A stretch of 64,000 nt of DNA from Xanthomonas sp. CFBP 8443 (GTDB lineage: Bacteria > Pseudomonadota > Gammaproteobacteria > Xanthomonadales > Xanthomonadaceae), in contig NZ_CP102592.1 in NCBI RefSeq assembly GCF_025666195.1, forward strand, positions 124,001 through 188,000, read 5' to 3'. Positions 14,552 to 23,666 of the stretch are shown in pieces; within the stretch, counting starts at the first letter, position 1; each line of letters starts with the position of its first letter. The position numbers and the translations under genes are program-made. Below the pieces are notes generated by a model, which was not told where the DNA came from, made no database searches, and worked only from the letters and a program-made list of their open reading frames with translations.

Positions 14552-14614
14552 AGAGTCCCATGTTCGCGTTGGCCGCGCGAGGCGGCTTGAATGGACGGCC
14601 GAGCCGTCGGTCGA

Positions 14615-15652
14615 TTACGGCGTAAACCCCAGCCCCGTCGCCTTCACCCGCACCCGCGCCAGGATCTTGTGCGAGGTCATGTACAGGGTGCGGCCGTCGT
14701 CACCGAAGGCGCAATTGGCGACGGGGCCGCCGGTCTCGATGCGGCCCAGGCGGCGGCCGTCCGGCGCGAACACCAGCACGCCGCCGGGGCCGGTGGCGAA
14801 CAGGCGGCCGTCGCTGGCCACGGCGATGCCGTCCGGCAGGCCGGGATTGGCGTCGCCGACGATGTCGGAGGCGTCGGCGAAGAGACGCTTGCCGGTGACT
14901 TCGCCGCGCGCGTCCAGCGTGTAGGCGGTCCAGATTGGCCGCGCCGGATCGGAGTTGGCCACGTACAGGGTGCGTTCGTCGGGCGACAGGGCGATGCCGT
15001 TGGGCAGGCTCAGGCTGTCGTCCAGCAGGTGCACGCTGCCGTCGGGGTCCAGGCGATAGACGCCGTTGAAGCGCAGTTCCTTGACCGGGGAGTTGTCGCC
15101 GTCCTTCAGGCCGTACGGCGGGTCGGTGAAGAACACCACGCCGTCGCGGCGCTGGATCAGGTCGTTGGGGCTGTTGAGGCGGTGGCCGTCGTAGGCGCTG
15201 GCCAGCACGGTCTTGCGCCGCGTGGCCGGATCGAGCCGGGCCACCGCGCGGGTGCCGGAATCGGCGAGCAGCACGGTGCCCGACGCTTCGGCATGCAGGC
15301 CGTTGGCGCCGGCCTCGCGCAGGGCGGCCAGCGGCGGGCCGGCGTAGCCGGAGGGCTTGAGGAACACCGACAGGCCGTCGCGCTCGGACCAGCGGTACAT
15401 GGTGTTCTGCGGCACGTCGTTGAACAGCAGGTAGCCGCCATCGCGCACCCAGGCCGGGCCCTCGGCCCAGGTGAAGCCCTCGGCGATGCGCTCGATGCGC
15501 GCGTCCGCCGCCACGGTATCGCCGAACGCGGGGTCGAACGCGGTGACGTGGCCGATGACCGGGAAGCGCGGCGCGGGCGCCTGGCTCTTCGCACAGCAGG
15601 CAAGCAATGCCAGCACGGAGGCGGCGAGCAGGACGCGGGTCGGGAATCGCAT
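14615..15652 (-). CDS. SMP-30/gluconolactonase family lipoprotein
   Basis: The 345-residue product has a lipoprotein-type signal, LLAASVLALLACC (cysteine 19 or 20), so it should act on the periplasmic side of the envelope. The mature region is a six-bladed beta-propeller of the SMP-30 family. Metal-ligand motifs are in order: EGPAWVRDGGYLLFNDV (Glu), RLNSPNDLIQRRDG (Asn), and LPNGIALSPDERTLYVANSD (Asn/Asp). Members hydrolyse sugar lactones such as gluconolactone; substrate cannot be fixed here. ATG 15652 was chosen because the signal peptide begins there. Confidence 0.82.
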   Translation of the reverse strand: MRFPTRVLLAASVLALLACCAKSQAPAPRFPVIGHVTAFDPAFGDTVAADARIERIAEGFTWAEGPAWVRDGGYLLFNDVPQNTMYRWSERDGLSVFLKPSGYAGPPLAALREAGANGLHAEASGTVLLADSGTRAVARLDPATRRKTVLASAYDGHRLNSPNDLIQRRDGVVFFTDPPYGLKDGDNSPVKELRFNGVYRLDPDGSVHLLDDSLSLPNGIALSPDERTLYVANSDPARPIWTAYTLDARGEVTGKRLFADASDIVGDANPGLPDGIAVASDGRLFATGPGGVLVFAPDGRRLGRIETGGPVANCAFGDDGRTLYMTSHKILARVRVKATGLGFTP

Positions 15653-15879
15653 CGGGAGGTTCCTGTGTGGTGTCGGGCGATGATGCCATCGCGCGGCGCC
15701 TGCTTCTTCACTTCGGTGCATGCCGCGGCGCCGCATGCTCGCGCTGCCCGCACGGCGATGGCACCGAACTGCCGTACGCGGCAGCCACCGGGCTGCGTTG
15801 CGCGGACACGATGGCTACAATCGCGGCCACCATGCCGGCCGCGTACAGCCGCGACGGGCATTCAAAGGAGAGGCGCACC

Positions 15880-16512
15880 ATGGACCCTGTTTCCCCCAAC
15901 GGCTACCGCCCGTTGCCGCCGCGCGCCGGCCACCGGCGCGTGCGCTGCGGCGCCATGGTGCTGGCCGCGGCGCTGCTGGCCGCGTGCGCCGGTGCGCAAC
16001 CCCATTCCCCATCGACTACCACTGCAAAGGAGCGGGCCATGTCGGAGATGACGCCAGAACAACTGGCACAAGGCGTAGTGCGGCTGATCCTGGCGATTGG
16101 CGGCAAGCAGGACCTGACCCCGGCGCAGATCGCCGCGCATGCGGGCCTGCAGGTCGACGCCGGCGACAGCGCGCAGGAATTCAGTGCGTCCGGTCCGGTG
16201 GCCGGCGGCGGCCGCTATTCGCTGGAGTCGGTCGCCGATGCCGATGGACAGCCGCCATCGCGGCTGGACTTCGCGTTCGCCCCGGCATCCGCTGCGCCGG
16301 CGCGCTGCACGCAGCCGCTCGGCGCGTACAAGCAGGCGCTGACCGAGGCCGGTTTCGCCGCGCAGTGGATCGCACCGCCGCGCCTGGGCAGCCCCGGCCG
16401 CTGGCACTTCGAGCGCGGCGCCGTGGTGGTGTACGCGTTCGTCGGCAAGGACGCTGCGCAGGACGACCTGCAGGCCTGCGTGTCCGCGCTGCAGATCCTG
16501 GCCACCGCATAA
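15880..16512 (+). CDS. Putative X-Tfi immunity lipoprotein (second pair)
   Basis: The 210-residue product begins with a long n-region, then AMVLAAALLAAC with the lipidated cysteine at residue 36. A clear AAAGGAGAG site precedes ATG 15880. The mature part has two cysteines (APARCTQPL and LQACVSAL) spaced as in the lipoprotein at 4613, and a central ALTEAGFAAQW comparable to QMEADGFQVYV there, suggesting distant homology. It lies 12 bases upstream of an effector with an XVIPCD-like end, the standard immunity-effector order. The role is inferred from that arrangement. Confidence 0.68.
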   Translation: MDPVSPNGYRPLPPRAGHRRVRCGAMVLAAALLAACAGAQPHSPSTTTAKERAMSEMTPEQLAQGVVRLILAIGGKQDLTPAQIAAHAGLQVDAGDSAQEFSASGPVAGGGRYSLESVADADGQPPSRLDFAFAPASAAPARCTQPLGAYKQALTEAGFAAQWIAPPRLGSPGRWHFERGAVVVYAFVGKDAAQDDLQACVSALQILATA

Positions 16513-16524
16513 GGAGAGGGTGTG

Positions 16525-17862
16525 ATGGCGAACGACGACGATCTGAAGAAGATGGTGGACAGGTTCGAAGCGGACCATGCCAAGGAAGGCAAGGCGCTGC
16601 GGCAGATGCTGGACAACACGCCCGAGCTCAAGGCGCGGGTGGAGCAGGCGATCGAGCAGAAGCAGCTGTCCGGGTTCGGGCCGCATCCGCACGCGGGCGC
16701 CGGCGCGTACCGGCCGAGCACCGGCGAGATCCTGCTGCCGATGGACGTGTTGCGCACCGCCAAGATGGATGCGCCGCGCGACGATTCGGCCAATACCGCG
16801 CGGATCATCCTCGGCCACGAGGTCGGCCACGCGATCAACAAGGTGGAAATCGAGAAATCCGATGCCGCGTTCAAGGACAAGATCGACGAGATCGCCAAGT
16901 CGCCTTCGCCGCACGACTACACCGCGGCGCTGAAGGCGCATGGCGCCGAAGAGCGCACGCGCGAGTCCAAGGACGAGATCGCCGGGATCAACACGCTGGC
17001 CGACTACGTCAAGCACAGCAATCCCAAGGCGACGCTGAAGGACCTGTACAACGCCAGCACGGAGATGGCCAACTACATCGACAAGGACGGCGAGGGCGCC
17101 AAGGCGACCTACAAGGCGAAGGATGGGTTGACCTTCGGCAACGACTTGAAGATCGACGCGAACGCGCCGAAGAACGTCGAGGCGATGGGCAAGCTGTTCT
17201 ACGACGCGCGCGGCTATCCGCAGCACTACGGCGCGCGCGACCTGGGCATGGTGGCTGAGGCCGAGGATGCGGCGCAGTTGCGCGATCCCAAGCGTGCGCA
17301 GCCGGAAGTGCGTGCCGACCTGAAGGCGCTGGGCATCGACCAGGACAAGGTACGGCCGGAGTGGATCCCGAACGGTTTCCGCGATACCGGCGCGACTCCG
17401 CCGGCGCCGCGCGCCGCCGCACCCGCGGCCGAGCCGACCGGTGCGGACCGCGCCCTGCACGACAAGGTGCGCAGCGGCGTCGCGCAGGCCGAGCAGGCGA
17501 TCGGCAAGGGTTGGGACGACAACAGCGAACGCATGACCGCCAGCCTGACCCTGCTGGCCAGGCAGAACGGTTTCAGCGAGCGCGACCAGCTGTCGGTGGG
17601 GTTCAACCGGCCCACGGCGACGCACCCGGGCGGGGAACTGGCGTTCGTGTATCGCGACGGCCACACCGCCTCGCCCGATCCCTACGCCAATCGCGCGCAG
17701 ATGCCGACCAGCGAGGCGATCGCGCGGCCGGCGCAGGAAACCTACCAGCAGCTGCAGGAGCAATCGCTGCAGCAGGCGCAGACCCAACGCACGGTGCAGG
17801 CGCAGGAACAGGCCACGCAGGCGCAGACCCAGGCCCAGGCGCCGCAGGTGTTGACGCGCTGA
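16525..17862 (+). CDS. Putative X-T4SS antibacterial effector: HExxH metallopeptidase with XVIPCD-like C-terminus (second)
   Basis: The 445-residue protein carries HEVGH in IILGHEVGHAINKVE (His98, Glu99, His102), almost the same place as in the effector at 5298. Sequence around the motif is otherwise diverged, so the two are likely distant paralogues. The last ~140 residues form the XVIPCD-like part: ALHDKVRSGVAQAEQ, TASLTLLARQNGFSERDQL, GELAFVYRDGH, and a long Gln-rich tail (QQAQTQRTVQAQEQATQAQ). It has no signal peptide. ATG 16525 was preferred over GTG 16522; AAGGAGAGG lies upstream. The envelope target is unknown. It converges on the xylanase gene. Confidence 0.72.
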   Translation: MANDDDLKKMVDRFEADHAKEGKALRQMLDNTPELKARVEQAIEQKQLSGFGPHPHAGAGAYRPSTGEILLPMDVLRTAKMDAPRDDSANTARIILGHEVGHAINKVEIEKSDAAFKDKIDEIAKSPSPHDYTAALKAHGAEERTRESKDEIAGINTLADYVKHSNPKATLKDLYNASTEMANYIDKDGEGAKATYKAKDGLTFGNDLKIDANAPKNVEAMGKLFYDARGYPQHYGARDLGMVAEAEDAAQLRDPKRAQPEVRADLKALGIDQDKVRPEWIPNGFRDTGATPPAPRAAAPAAEPTGADRALHDKVRSGVAQAEQAIGKGWDDNSERMTASLTLLARQNGFSERDQLSVGFNRPTATHPGGELAFVYRDGHTASPDPYANRAQMPTSEAIARPAQETYQQLQEQSLQQAQTQRTVQAQEQATQAQTQAQAPQVLTR

Positions 17863-17962
17863 GCCGCCGCCGGCGCGCGGGTAGCGCGCCGGTCCTCGGG
17901 GCAGTCGGCCCTGGCCGTTTGGCAAACCATGGCGTGCCGCAGCGGCGGCGCCGGCGGGTGCG

Positions 17963-19168
17963 CTACTGCGCCTGCGCCTGCGCCGGCACCGCCAGCACCG
18001 CGTCGAATGCAGGCTTGGGCTTGCGCTCGCGGTCGAACAGCAGTGGATAGTTGCGGCGGCCCGGCACTGGGTAGTCGTTCTTCCACGACATGCCGTCGTC
18101 CACGCCCCACACGCTGACTCGGGTCAGCTTGTCGCGCTTGCGCCAGAACAGCCGGAACAGTTCGGCATAGCGGTCGCGCAGCTGCGCCTGCACGTCCGCC
18201 GGCAGGCCGTCGCGGTACGGATCGAGGTAGCGCTTGAACTCCGGCAGCTGGAACTGCTTGTGCGCCATCCCGGTACCGATCACCTGGCCTTCCTTGGTCA
18301 GCGGCAGCACGTCCACGTCCAGCTCGGTGATCATCACCTTGACCCCGAGCGCGGCGTAGGCATCGATCGCCGCTTCGATGTCGTGCTGGCTTGGATAGTC
18401 CAGTCCCCAGTGGCCCTGCATGCCGACGCCGTCGATGCGGATGCCGGCGCGCTGCAGCATCTTCACCATGCGCACGATGCCGTCGCGCTTTTCCGGGCGC
18501 CAGGCGTTGAAGTCGTTGTAGTACAGCTGCGCATCCGGCGCGTACTGCGCGGCGAAGCGGAACGCCTGCCGCACCAGTTCGTCGCCGTCGCCGACCCGCT
18601 CCACCCACTTGGTGTTGCGGTAGCTGCCGTCCTCGTCGATCACCTCGTTGACCACGTCCCAGGCCTGCACCTTGCCGACGTAGCGTCCGGCCACCGCCTG
18701 GATGTGCGCGCGCATGCGCTCGATCTGCGCGTCGCGGCTGTTGGGTCTGCCCTGCGCATCGACGAAGAACCAGTCCGGGGTCTGGTTGTGCCAGACCAGG
18801 GTGTGGCCGACCACGAACATGCCGTGGCGGCGGCCGTACTCGACGAAGGCGTCGGCGGCGGCGAAATCGAACACGCCGGGGCGCGGATTGACCACTTCGG
18901 CCTTCATCGCGTTCTCGGCGGTGATCGCGTTGAACTGGCGCGGCAGCAGCGCGGCGGAGGCCGCGTCCTTGCCGGAGACGATGTCGGCGTTGACCGCGGT
19001 ACCGATCAGGAACGCGCCGGCGTAGGCGTCCTTGAGGCCGCGGCCGTCCGCCGCTACGTTCGGCGTGCGCGATGCGGCGGCAGGCTGGTCGGCGGCACCC
19101 GCCGTCGCCGTGCCGAGCAGGCAGGCCAGCAGCAGGGGCGCGATGCGTATGTTGCGCAGTGCAGGCAT
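17963..19168 (-). CDS. Secreted GH10 endo-1,4-beta-xylanase
   Basis: The 401-residue protein has a signal peptide (LRNIRIAPLLLACLLGTATAGA) and a single GH10 barrel. Landmarks are FNAITAENAMK, GHTLVWHNQTPDWF, the acid/base Glu175 in WDVVNEVID, and the nucleophile Glu282 in MITELDVDV. It cleaves internal xylosidic bonds of xylan, in the periplasm or outside. It lies 95 bases downstream of the GH2 gene on the same strand in a uxaC-GH2-xyn10 series, opposite the TonB-receptor arm. It corresponds to xyn10A of the Xanthomonas xylan locus, an assignment made by context. Start chosen at ATG 19168, where the signal peptide begins. Confidence 0.92.
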   Translation of the reverse strand: MPALRNIRIAPLLLACLLGTATAGAADQPAAASRTPNVAADGRGLKDAYAGAFLIGTAVNADIVSGKDAASAALLPRQFNAITAENAMKAEVVNPRPGVFDFAAADAFVEYGRRHGMFVVGHTLVWHNQTPDWFFVDAQGRPNSRDAQIERMRAHIQAVAGRYVGKVQAWDVVNEVIDEDGSYRNTKWVERVGDGDELVRQAFRFAAQYAPDAQLYYNDFNAWRPEKRDGIVRMVKMLQRAGIRIDGVGMQGHWGLDYPSQHDIEAAIDAYAALGVKVMITELDVDVLPLTKEGQVIGTGMAHKQFQLPEFKRYLDPYRDGLPADVQAQLRDRYAELFRLFWRKRDKLTRVSVWGVDDGMSWKNDYPVPGRRNYPLLFDRERKPKPAFDAVLAVPAQAQAQ

Positions 19169-19263
19169 GGCGGCGGTCCTTGTTCGAGCGTGGGTGTCAC
19201 GCGAATGCGGAGTACGTGTGCAGCAAAGTGCAGGCGGCGCCTGCATGCCGGCGGGCGCGCCGC

Positions 19264-22059
19264 TCATGGCTGCACCCGCATCTGCGTGCTGGCGGCCTGC
19301 AGCGTGTCTGATTCGACATGCAACGTGATGGTGCCAGTCTTGCCCGGCAGCGCGCGCACGATCGCCAGGGCCAGGCCGTTGAAGGCGTTGCGCGCGGGCG
19401 TGGCGAACGATTCCAGATCGGTGGGATCGCCGTTGTCGGTGGCGACGAGTTCGCCCGGGCCCTCGACACGGAAGCGCAGCCGGTCGCCCGCGGTGGGCGC
19501 GGGAGTGCCGTCGCGGTCGAGCAGACGCACGGTCACGAAGGCCAGGTCGCGGCCGTCGTTGCTGAGCGTGGTGCGGTCCGGTGTGGCCTGCAGCCTCGCT
19601 GCGGGCCCGGCGGTGCGCACGCGCTCGCTGGCCCAGGGCTTGCCGTCCTTGTAGGCCTGCACGCGCAGTTCGCCCGGCGCGTAGACCACCTCGTCCCAGC
19701 GCAGCCGGTACTGCAGCGGCGCCTTCTTCTTGCGCCCTTGCGAGACGCCGTTGACGAACAGCTCGGCCTCGTCGCCCGAGGTGAACACGTGCACCGGCGT
19801 GACCTGGCCCTCGCGGCCCGGCCAGGTCCAGTGCGGCAGCAGGTGCGCGATCGGCAGTTCGGGGCGCCAGCGCGCCTGGTACAGCCAGTAGCGGTCCTTG
19901 GGAAAGCCCGCGAGGTCGAAGATGCCCGAATAGGAACTGCGCGAGGAGTAGTACGGGGTCGGTTCGCCCAGGTAGTCGAAGCCGGTCCACACGAATTCGC
20001 CGGCGACGTACGGATGCCGGTCGAGCGAGGCGAACACCTTGTCGGCGCTGGCGCCGAAATCCACCGCGTGCAGTTCGTAGGCGCTGACCTGGTGCGCCAC
20101 CGAATCGCCGCCGCGGCCATCGCGCACCGGCGCGCTGCTGTCCGCGCTCACCGGGAACAGGTATACGCCGCGGCTGCTCAACGCCGAGGCGGTCTCGCTG
20201 CTGAAGATCGGCTTGTGCGGGAAGCGCGCATGGAACAGCGGATATTGCGGCGGTTTGCGGATGCGTTCGGTGCCTGCGAACTCGGGCGTGTCGCGAATGC
20301 CTTCGCCCTGGTAGTTGAGGCCGATCACGTCCAGCGCCGCGGGCAGCGGCATGTCCGGCGCGGCGTAGTTCATCGCCGCGGTGGCCAGGCGGGTGGGATC
20401 TTCTTCGTGCACGATGGCCTGCAGCCGTCGCGCGATGGCGGCGCCGGCCTCGCCGGTGTATTGCTCGCCGACTTCGTTGCCCACGCTCCACAGGATCACC
20501 GAAGGGTGATTGCGGTCGCGGCGCAGCAGCGCGCGCAGGTCCGGCTCGTGCCAGTCGGCGAACAGCAGGTGGAAATCCAGCGGGGTCTTCTTCATTTCCC
20601 AGCTGTCGAAGAGTTCGTCGACCACCAGCAGGCCCATGCGGTCGGTCAGTTCCAGCAACTCCGGCGCGGGCGGGTTGTGGCTCATGCGGATCGCGTTGGC
20701 GCCCATGCCCTGCAGCAGCTGCAACTGGCGTTCGGCGGCGCGCAGGTTGAACGCGGCGCCAAGCGCGCCGAGGTCGTGGTGGTTGTTGACGCCGCGAATC
20801 GGCACGTGTTCGCCGTTGACCAGCAGGCCGCGCTCCGGATCCCAGCGCAGCGTGCGCACGCCGAACGGGGTTTCGTAGCGATCGACCACGCGCCCGTCCT
20901 GCGTCACCTCGGTGACCGCGACGTAGCGGTGCGGCCGCTGCGTCGGCGGCGGGCCCCACAGCCGTGGCTTGGCGATGCGCGCATCGCCATGGAGCGTGGC
21001 GCTGGCGCGCGCGGCGATGCGTGCGCTGGTTGCTGCGATCCGCGCGACCGGCATGCCCTGGCGCTTGCCGTCGGCATCCAGCGCATAGATCGCGCTGGCC
21101 ACCTGCACCTGCGCATCGCTGTCGCCGCTGTTTTCCAGCGTCACCGCCAGCTGCACGTCCGCCGCCTGGGCCGATACGCGTGGCGTGGCGACCTGCGTGC
21201 CCCACTGGCCGACATGCACCGACGCGGTCTTGCTCAGCCACACGCTGCGGTACAGGCCGCCGCCGGGATACCAGCGCGCCGACTCGGGCGGATTGTCCAG
21301 GCGGATCGCCAGTTGGTTGCTGCCGCCGGGCACCAAGTACGGGGTCAGGTCCACGCGCCAGGAGCTGTAGCCGTACGGCCAGCCGCCGACCAGGCGGCCG
21401 TTGAGCCACACCGTGGCGTAGGACATCGCGCCGTCAATGTCGAGGAATACCGCGCGGCCGCGGTCGCTGGCGGGAATGTCCAGGCGCTTGCGGTACCAGC
21501 CCACGCCCCAGCTCGGCAGCCGGCCCATGCCGCCGTACGGCCCGTCCTTCAGGAACGGCCCGGCGATCGCCCAGTCGTGCGGCAGGTCCACGCGCGTCCA
21601 GGCGCTGTCGTCGAACTCGGCGCGCACGAAGGCCACGTCGCCGCCCGGGTCGCCGGGCGGGCGTTGGTGACGCCGCGCCGGGTCGGCGATGAAGGCGTTG
21701 CCGGTGGGCAGGATCCAGGGCTTGAGTACGGGCCGGGTGCGCGTAGCGAGGCGGTCGGCGGCGTCGGGGCGGGCATCGGCCACCTTGCCGTCGGCGCTGC
21801 GTTCGATCTCCGGGCGCACGTCGTAGTCCAGCGTGTCGCCGACGCCGGGCGCGTCGCCGCGATGGAAGCGCCAATCGGCATCCAGCGACAGCCGCTCGCG
21901 CGGGGACGGCGGCGCTGCGGCCACGGTGCCGGCGGCCAGCCAGACCAAGGCTAGCAGCAGCGCGAACGCGATAGACGGCACGCGCGCGAGCCTGGGCGCG
22001 GCCGCTACGCATGCTCGGCCGCATGCGTGCGCAGCGCTACGGCGTGCCGTACCGGTCAC
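19264..22059 (-). CDS. GH2 family beta-galactosidase-type glycoside hydrolase
   Basis: The 931-residue product has an N-terminal hydrophobic export segment (SIAFALLLALVWLAAGTVAAA) followed by the GH2 sugar-binding domain (RVDLPHDWAIAGPF, YATVWLNGRLVGGWPYGYSS). An immunoglobulin-like domain and the catalytic barrel come next, with GVNNHHDLGALG, the acid/base Glu in ILWSVGNEVGEQ and a probable nucleophile in FSSETASALSSRG. The FVWTGFDYLGEPTPYY stretch is typical of GalB-like members. The GTG start overlaps the uxaC TGA by four bases (GTGA at 22056-22059), implying coupled translation. In this locus it probably trims xylan side chains; the exact sugar is not determinable. Confidence 0.88.
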   Translation of the reverse strand: MTGTARRSAAHACGRACVAAAPRLARVPSIAFALLLALVWLAAGTVAAAPPSPRERLSLDADWRFHRGDAPGVGDTLDYDVRPEIERSADGKVADARPDAADRLATRTRPVLKPWILPTGNAFIADPARRHQRPPGDPGGDVAFVRAEFDDSAWTRVDLPHDWAIAGPFLKDGPYGGMGRLPSWGVGWYRKRLDIPASDRGRAVFLDIDGAMSYATVWLNGRLVGGWPYGYSSWRVDLTPYLVPGGSNQLAIRLDNPPESARWYPGGGLYRSVWLSKTASVHVGQWGTQVATPRVSAQAADVQLAVTLENSGDSDAQVQVASAIYALDADGKRQGMPVARIAATSARIAARASATLHGDARIAKPRLWGPPPTQRPHRYVAVTEVTQDGRVVDRYETPFGVRTLRWDPERGLLVNGEHVPIRGVNNHHDLGALGAAFNLRAAERQLQLLQGMGANAIRMSHNPPAPELLELTDRMGLLVVDELFDSWEMKKTPLDFHLLFADWHEPDLRALLRRDRNHPSVILWSVGNEVGEQYTGEAGAAIARRLQAIVHEEDPTRLATAAMNYAAPDMPLPAALDVIGLNYQGEGIRDTPEFAGTERIRKPPQYPLFHARFPHKPIFSSETASALSSRGVYLFPVSADSSAPVRDGRGGDSVAHQVSAYELHAVDFGASADKVFASLDRHPYVAGEFVWTGFDYLGEPTPYYSSRSSYSGIFDLAGFPKDRYWLYQARWRPELPIAHLLPHWTWPGREGQVTPVHVFTSGDEAELFVNGVSQGRKKKAPLQYRLRWDEVVYAPGELRVQAYKDGKPWASERVRTAGPAARLQATPDRTTLSNDGRDLAFVTVRLLDRDGTPAPTAGDRLRFRVEGPGELVATDNGDPTDLESFATPARNAFNGLALAIVRALPGKTGTITLHVESDTLQAASTQMRVQP

Positions 22060-23480
22060 AGCTTATAGGCCCGCTTCGGCAGCCGGTAAGCCAGGTCGAT
22101 CGCGATCTCGGTCGCCTCGTCCTCGTCGAGGCGATGCTCGGCCACCAGTTTGGCCAGGAACGCGCAATCGACGCGGCGGGCGACGTCGTGCCGCGCCGGG
22201 ATCGACAGGAACGCGCGGGTATCGTCGTTGAAGCCGACCGTGTTGTAGAAACCGGCGCTGGCCAGGGTCTGCTCGCGAAAGCGCCACATGCCTTCCGGCG
22301 CGTCATGGAACCACCAGGCCGGGCCGAGCAGCAGCGACGGATAGTGCCCGGCCAGCGGCGCCAGTTCGCGCGCATAGGTGCTCTCGTCCAGGGTGAACAG
22401 GATCAGGGTGAAGCCCGGGGTGTTGCCGAAACGGTCCAGCAGCGGCTTGAGCGCGTGCACGTAGTCGGTGCGCAGCGGCAGGTCGGCGCCCTTGTCGCGG
22501 CCGTAGCGCGCGAACAGGTTGCGGTTGTGGTTGCGGAAGCAGCCGGGATGCAGCTGCATCACCAGGCCGTCGTCCACGCTCATCGCCGCCATCTCGGTCA
22601 GCATCTGCGCGCGGAACAGTTCCGCGTCCGCGGCGCTGGCGCCGCCGCCGCGCACGCGCGCGAACAACCGCGCCGCTTCGGCCGCGGGCAGGTCGGCGGT
22701 GGCCGCGCTGGGATGGCCGTGGTCGGTGGAGGTGGCGCCCATCTGCGCGAAGAACGCGCGGCGCTGGCGATGCGCGCGCAGGTAGCCGTCCCAGGCGTAC
22801 ACGTCTTCGCCGGTCAGCTCGCCGAAGCGGTGCAGCGCCTCGGGGAACTGCTCGTGCTGCGGATCGATCACCGCGTCGGGGCGGTAGGCGGTGAGCACCC
22901 GCCCGCCCCAGCCGCTGGCACGGATCGCCGCGTGCTGCTGCAGCGGGTCCAGCGGCGATTCGGTGGTGGCGATCACCTCGATGCCGAAACGATCGAACAG
23001 CGCGCGCGGCCGGAACGCCGGCGTCTGCAACGCCTCGCCGATGCGGTCGTAGTAGAGGTCGGCGCTGGCCGCGTCCAGGCGCACGCGCAGGCCGAACACC
23101 TCGTGGAACACGTGGTTCAGCCACAGCGCCGACGGCGTGCCGCGCAGCAGCTGGAAACGCTCGGCGAACACGCGCCAGGCCGCGCGCGGGTCCACCGCGG
23201 CGCGGCTGCCGTCGGCGCGCGGGATGCCCAGTGCGTCCAGGTCCACGCCCTGGCTGTAGAGCATGCGGAACACGTAGTGGTCGGGGACCAGCAGCAGTTC
23301 GGTGGCGTTGGCGAACGGCGCATCGGTGGCGAACCAGGCCGGGTCGGTATGCCCGTGCGGGCTGACGATGGGCAGCGCGGCGACCTGCGCGTACAGGCGC
23401 CGCGCGATCGCGCGCATGCCCGGCTCCGGCGGTAGCAGGCGGTCGGGATGCAGGGACAGGGCGGGGGAGGACAGGGTCAT
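22056..23480 (-). CDS. uxaC: Glucuronate isomerase
   Basis: The 474-residue protein matches the uronate isomerase family: LPIVSPHGHTDPAWF with the metal-binding H-x-H near residue 46, LLLVPDHYVFRMLYSQGV, and ATTESPLDPLQQH. Also present are MQLHPGCFRNHNRNLF, LFTLDESTYARELAP and PARHDVARRVDCAFLAKLV. It converts D-glucuronate to D-fructuronate (and galacturonate to tagaturonate) in the cytoplasm, the first step in using glucuronic acid from glucuronoxylan. ATG 23480 starts at the normal family N-terminus. The later steps (uxuA, uxuB) and a GH67 glucuronidase are not in this window. Confidence 0.92.
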   Translation of the reverse strand: MTLSSPALSLHPDRLLPPEPGMRAIARRLYAQVAALPIVSPHGHTDPAWFATDAPFANATELLLVPDHYVFRMLYSQGVDLDALGIPRADGSRAAVDPRAAWRVFAERFQLLRGTPSALWLNHVFHEVFGLRVRLDAASADLYYDRIGEALQTPAFRPRALFDRFGIEVIATTESPLDPLQQHAAIRASGWGGRVLTAYRPDAVIDPQHEQFPEALHRFGELTGEDVYAWDGYLRAHRQRRAFFAQMGATSTDHGHPSAATADLPAAEAARLFARVRGGGASAADAELFRAQMLTEMAAMSVDDGLVMQLHPGCFRNHNRNLFARYGRDKGADLPLRTDYVHALKPLLDRFGNTPGFTLILFTLDESTYARELAPLAGHYPSLLLGPAWWFHDAPEGMWRFREQTLASAGFYNTVGFNDDTRAFLSIPARHDVARRVDCAFLAKLVAEHRLDEDEATEIAIDLAYRLPKRAYKL

Positions 23481-23666
23481 GGTCGGGATGCGCGTAGGGA
23501 GTGATGGTCGGAAGAGGTGGGCGCCGCGCCACGGCATGCTGGCTGCATCATCGCGCAACCGGGTCGGCGCCGGCCGCGCGCTGCCGCCGTCGCGGATCGG
23601 CCAGGCGGGTTCGTGGTGGCGACGCGGCGTCGCGAAGGGCTCGCGCTAGCGTTTGCCGCAGCGGCA

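Noticed and set aside
17963..21409. Extending the xylanase upstream into an 1148-residue protein
   Set aside because: The extra part is an arginine/alanine-rich shadow of the GH2 gene. The real start is ATG 19168, followed by a signal peptide.
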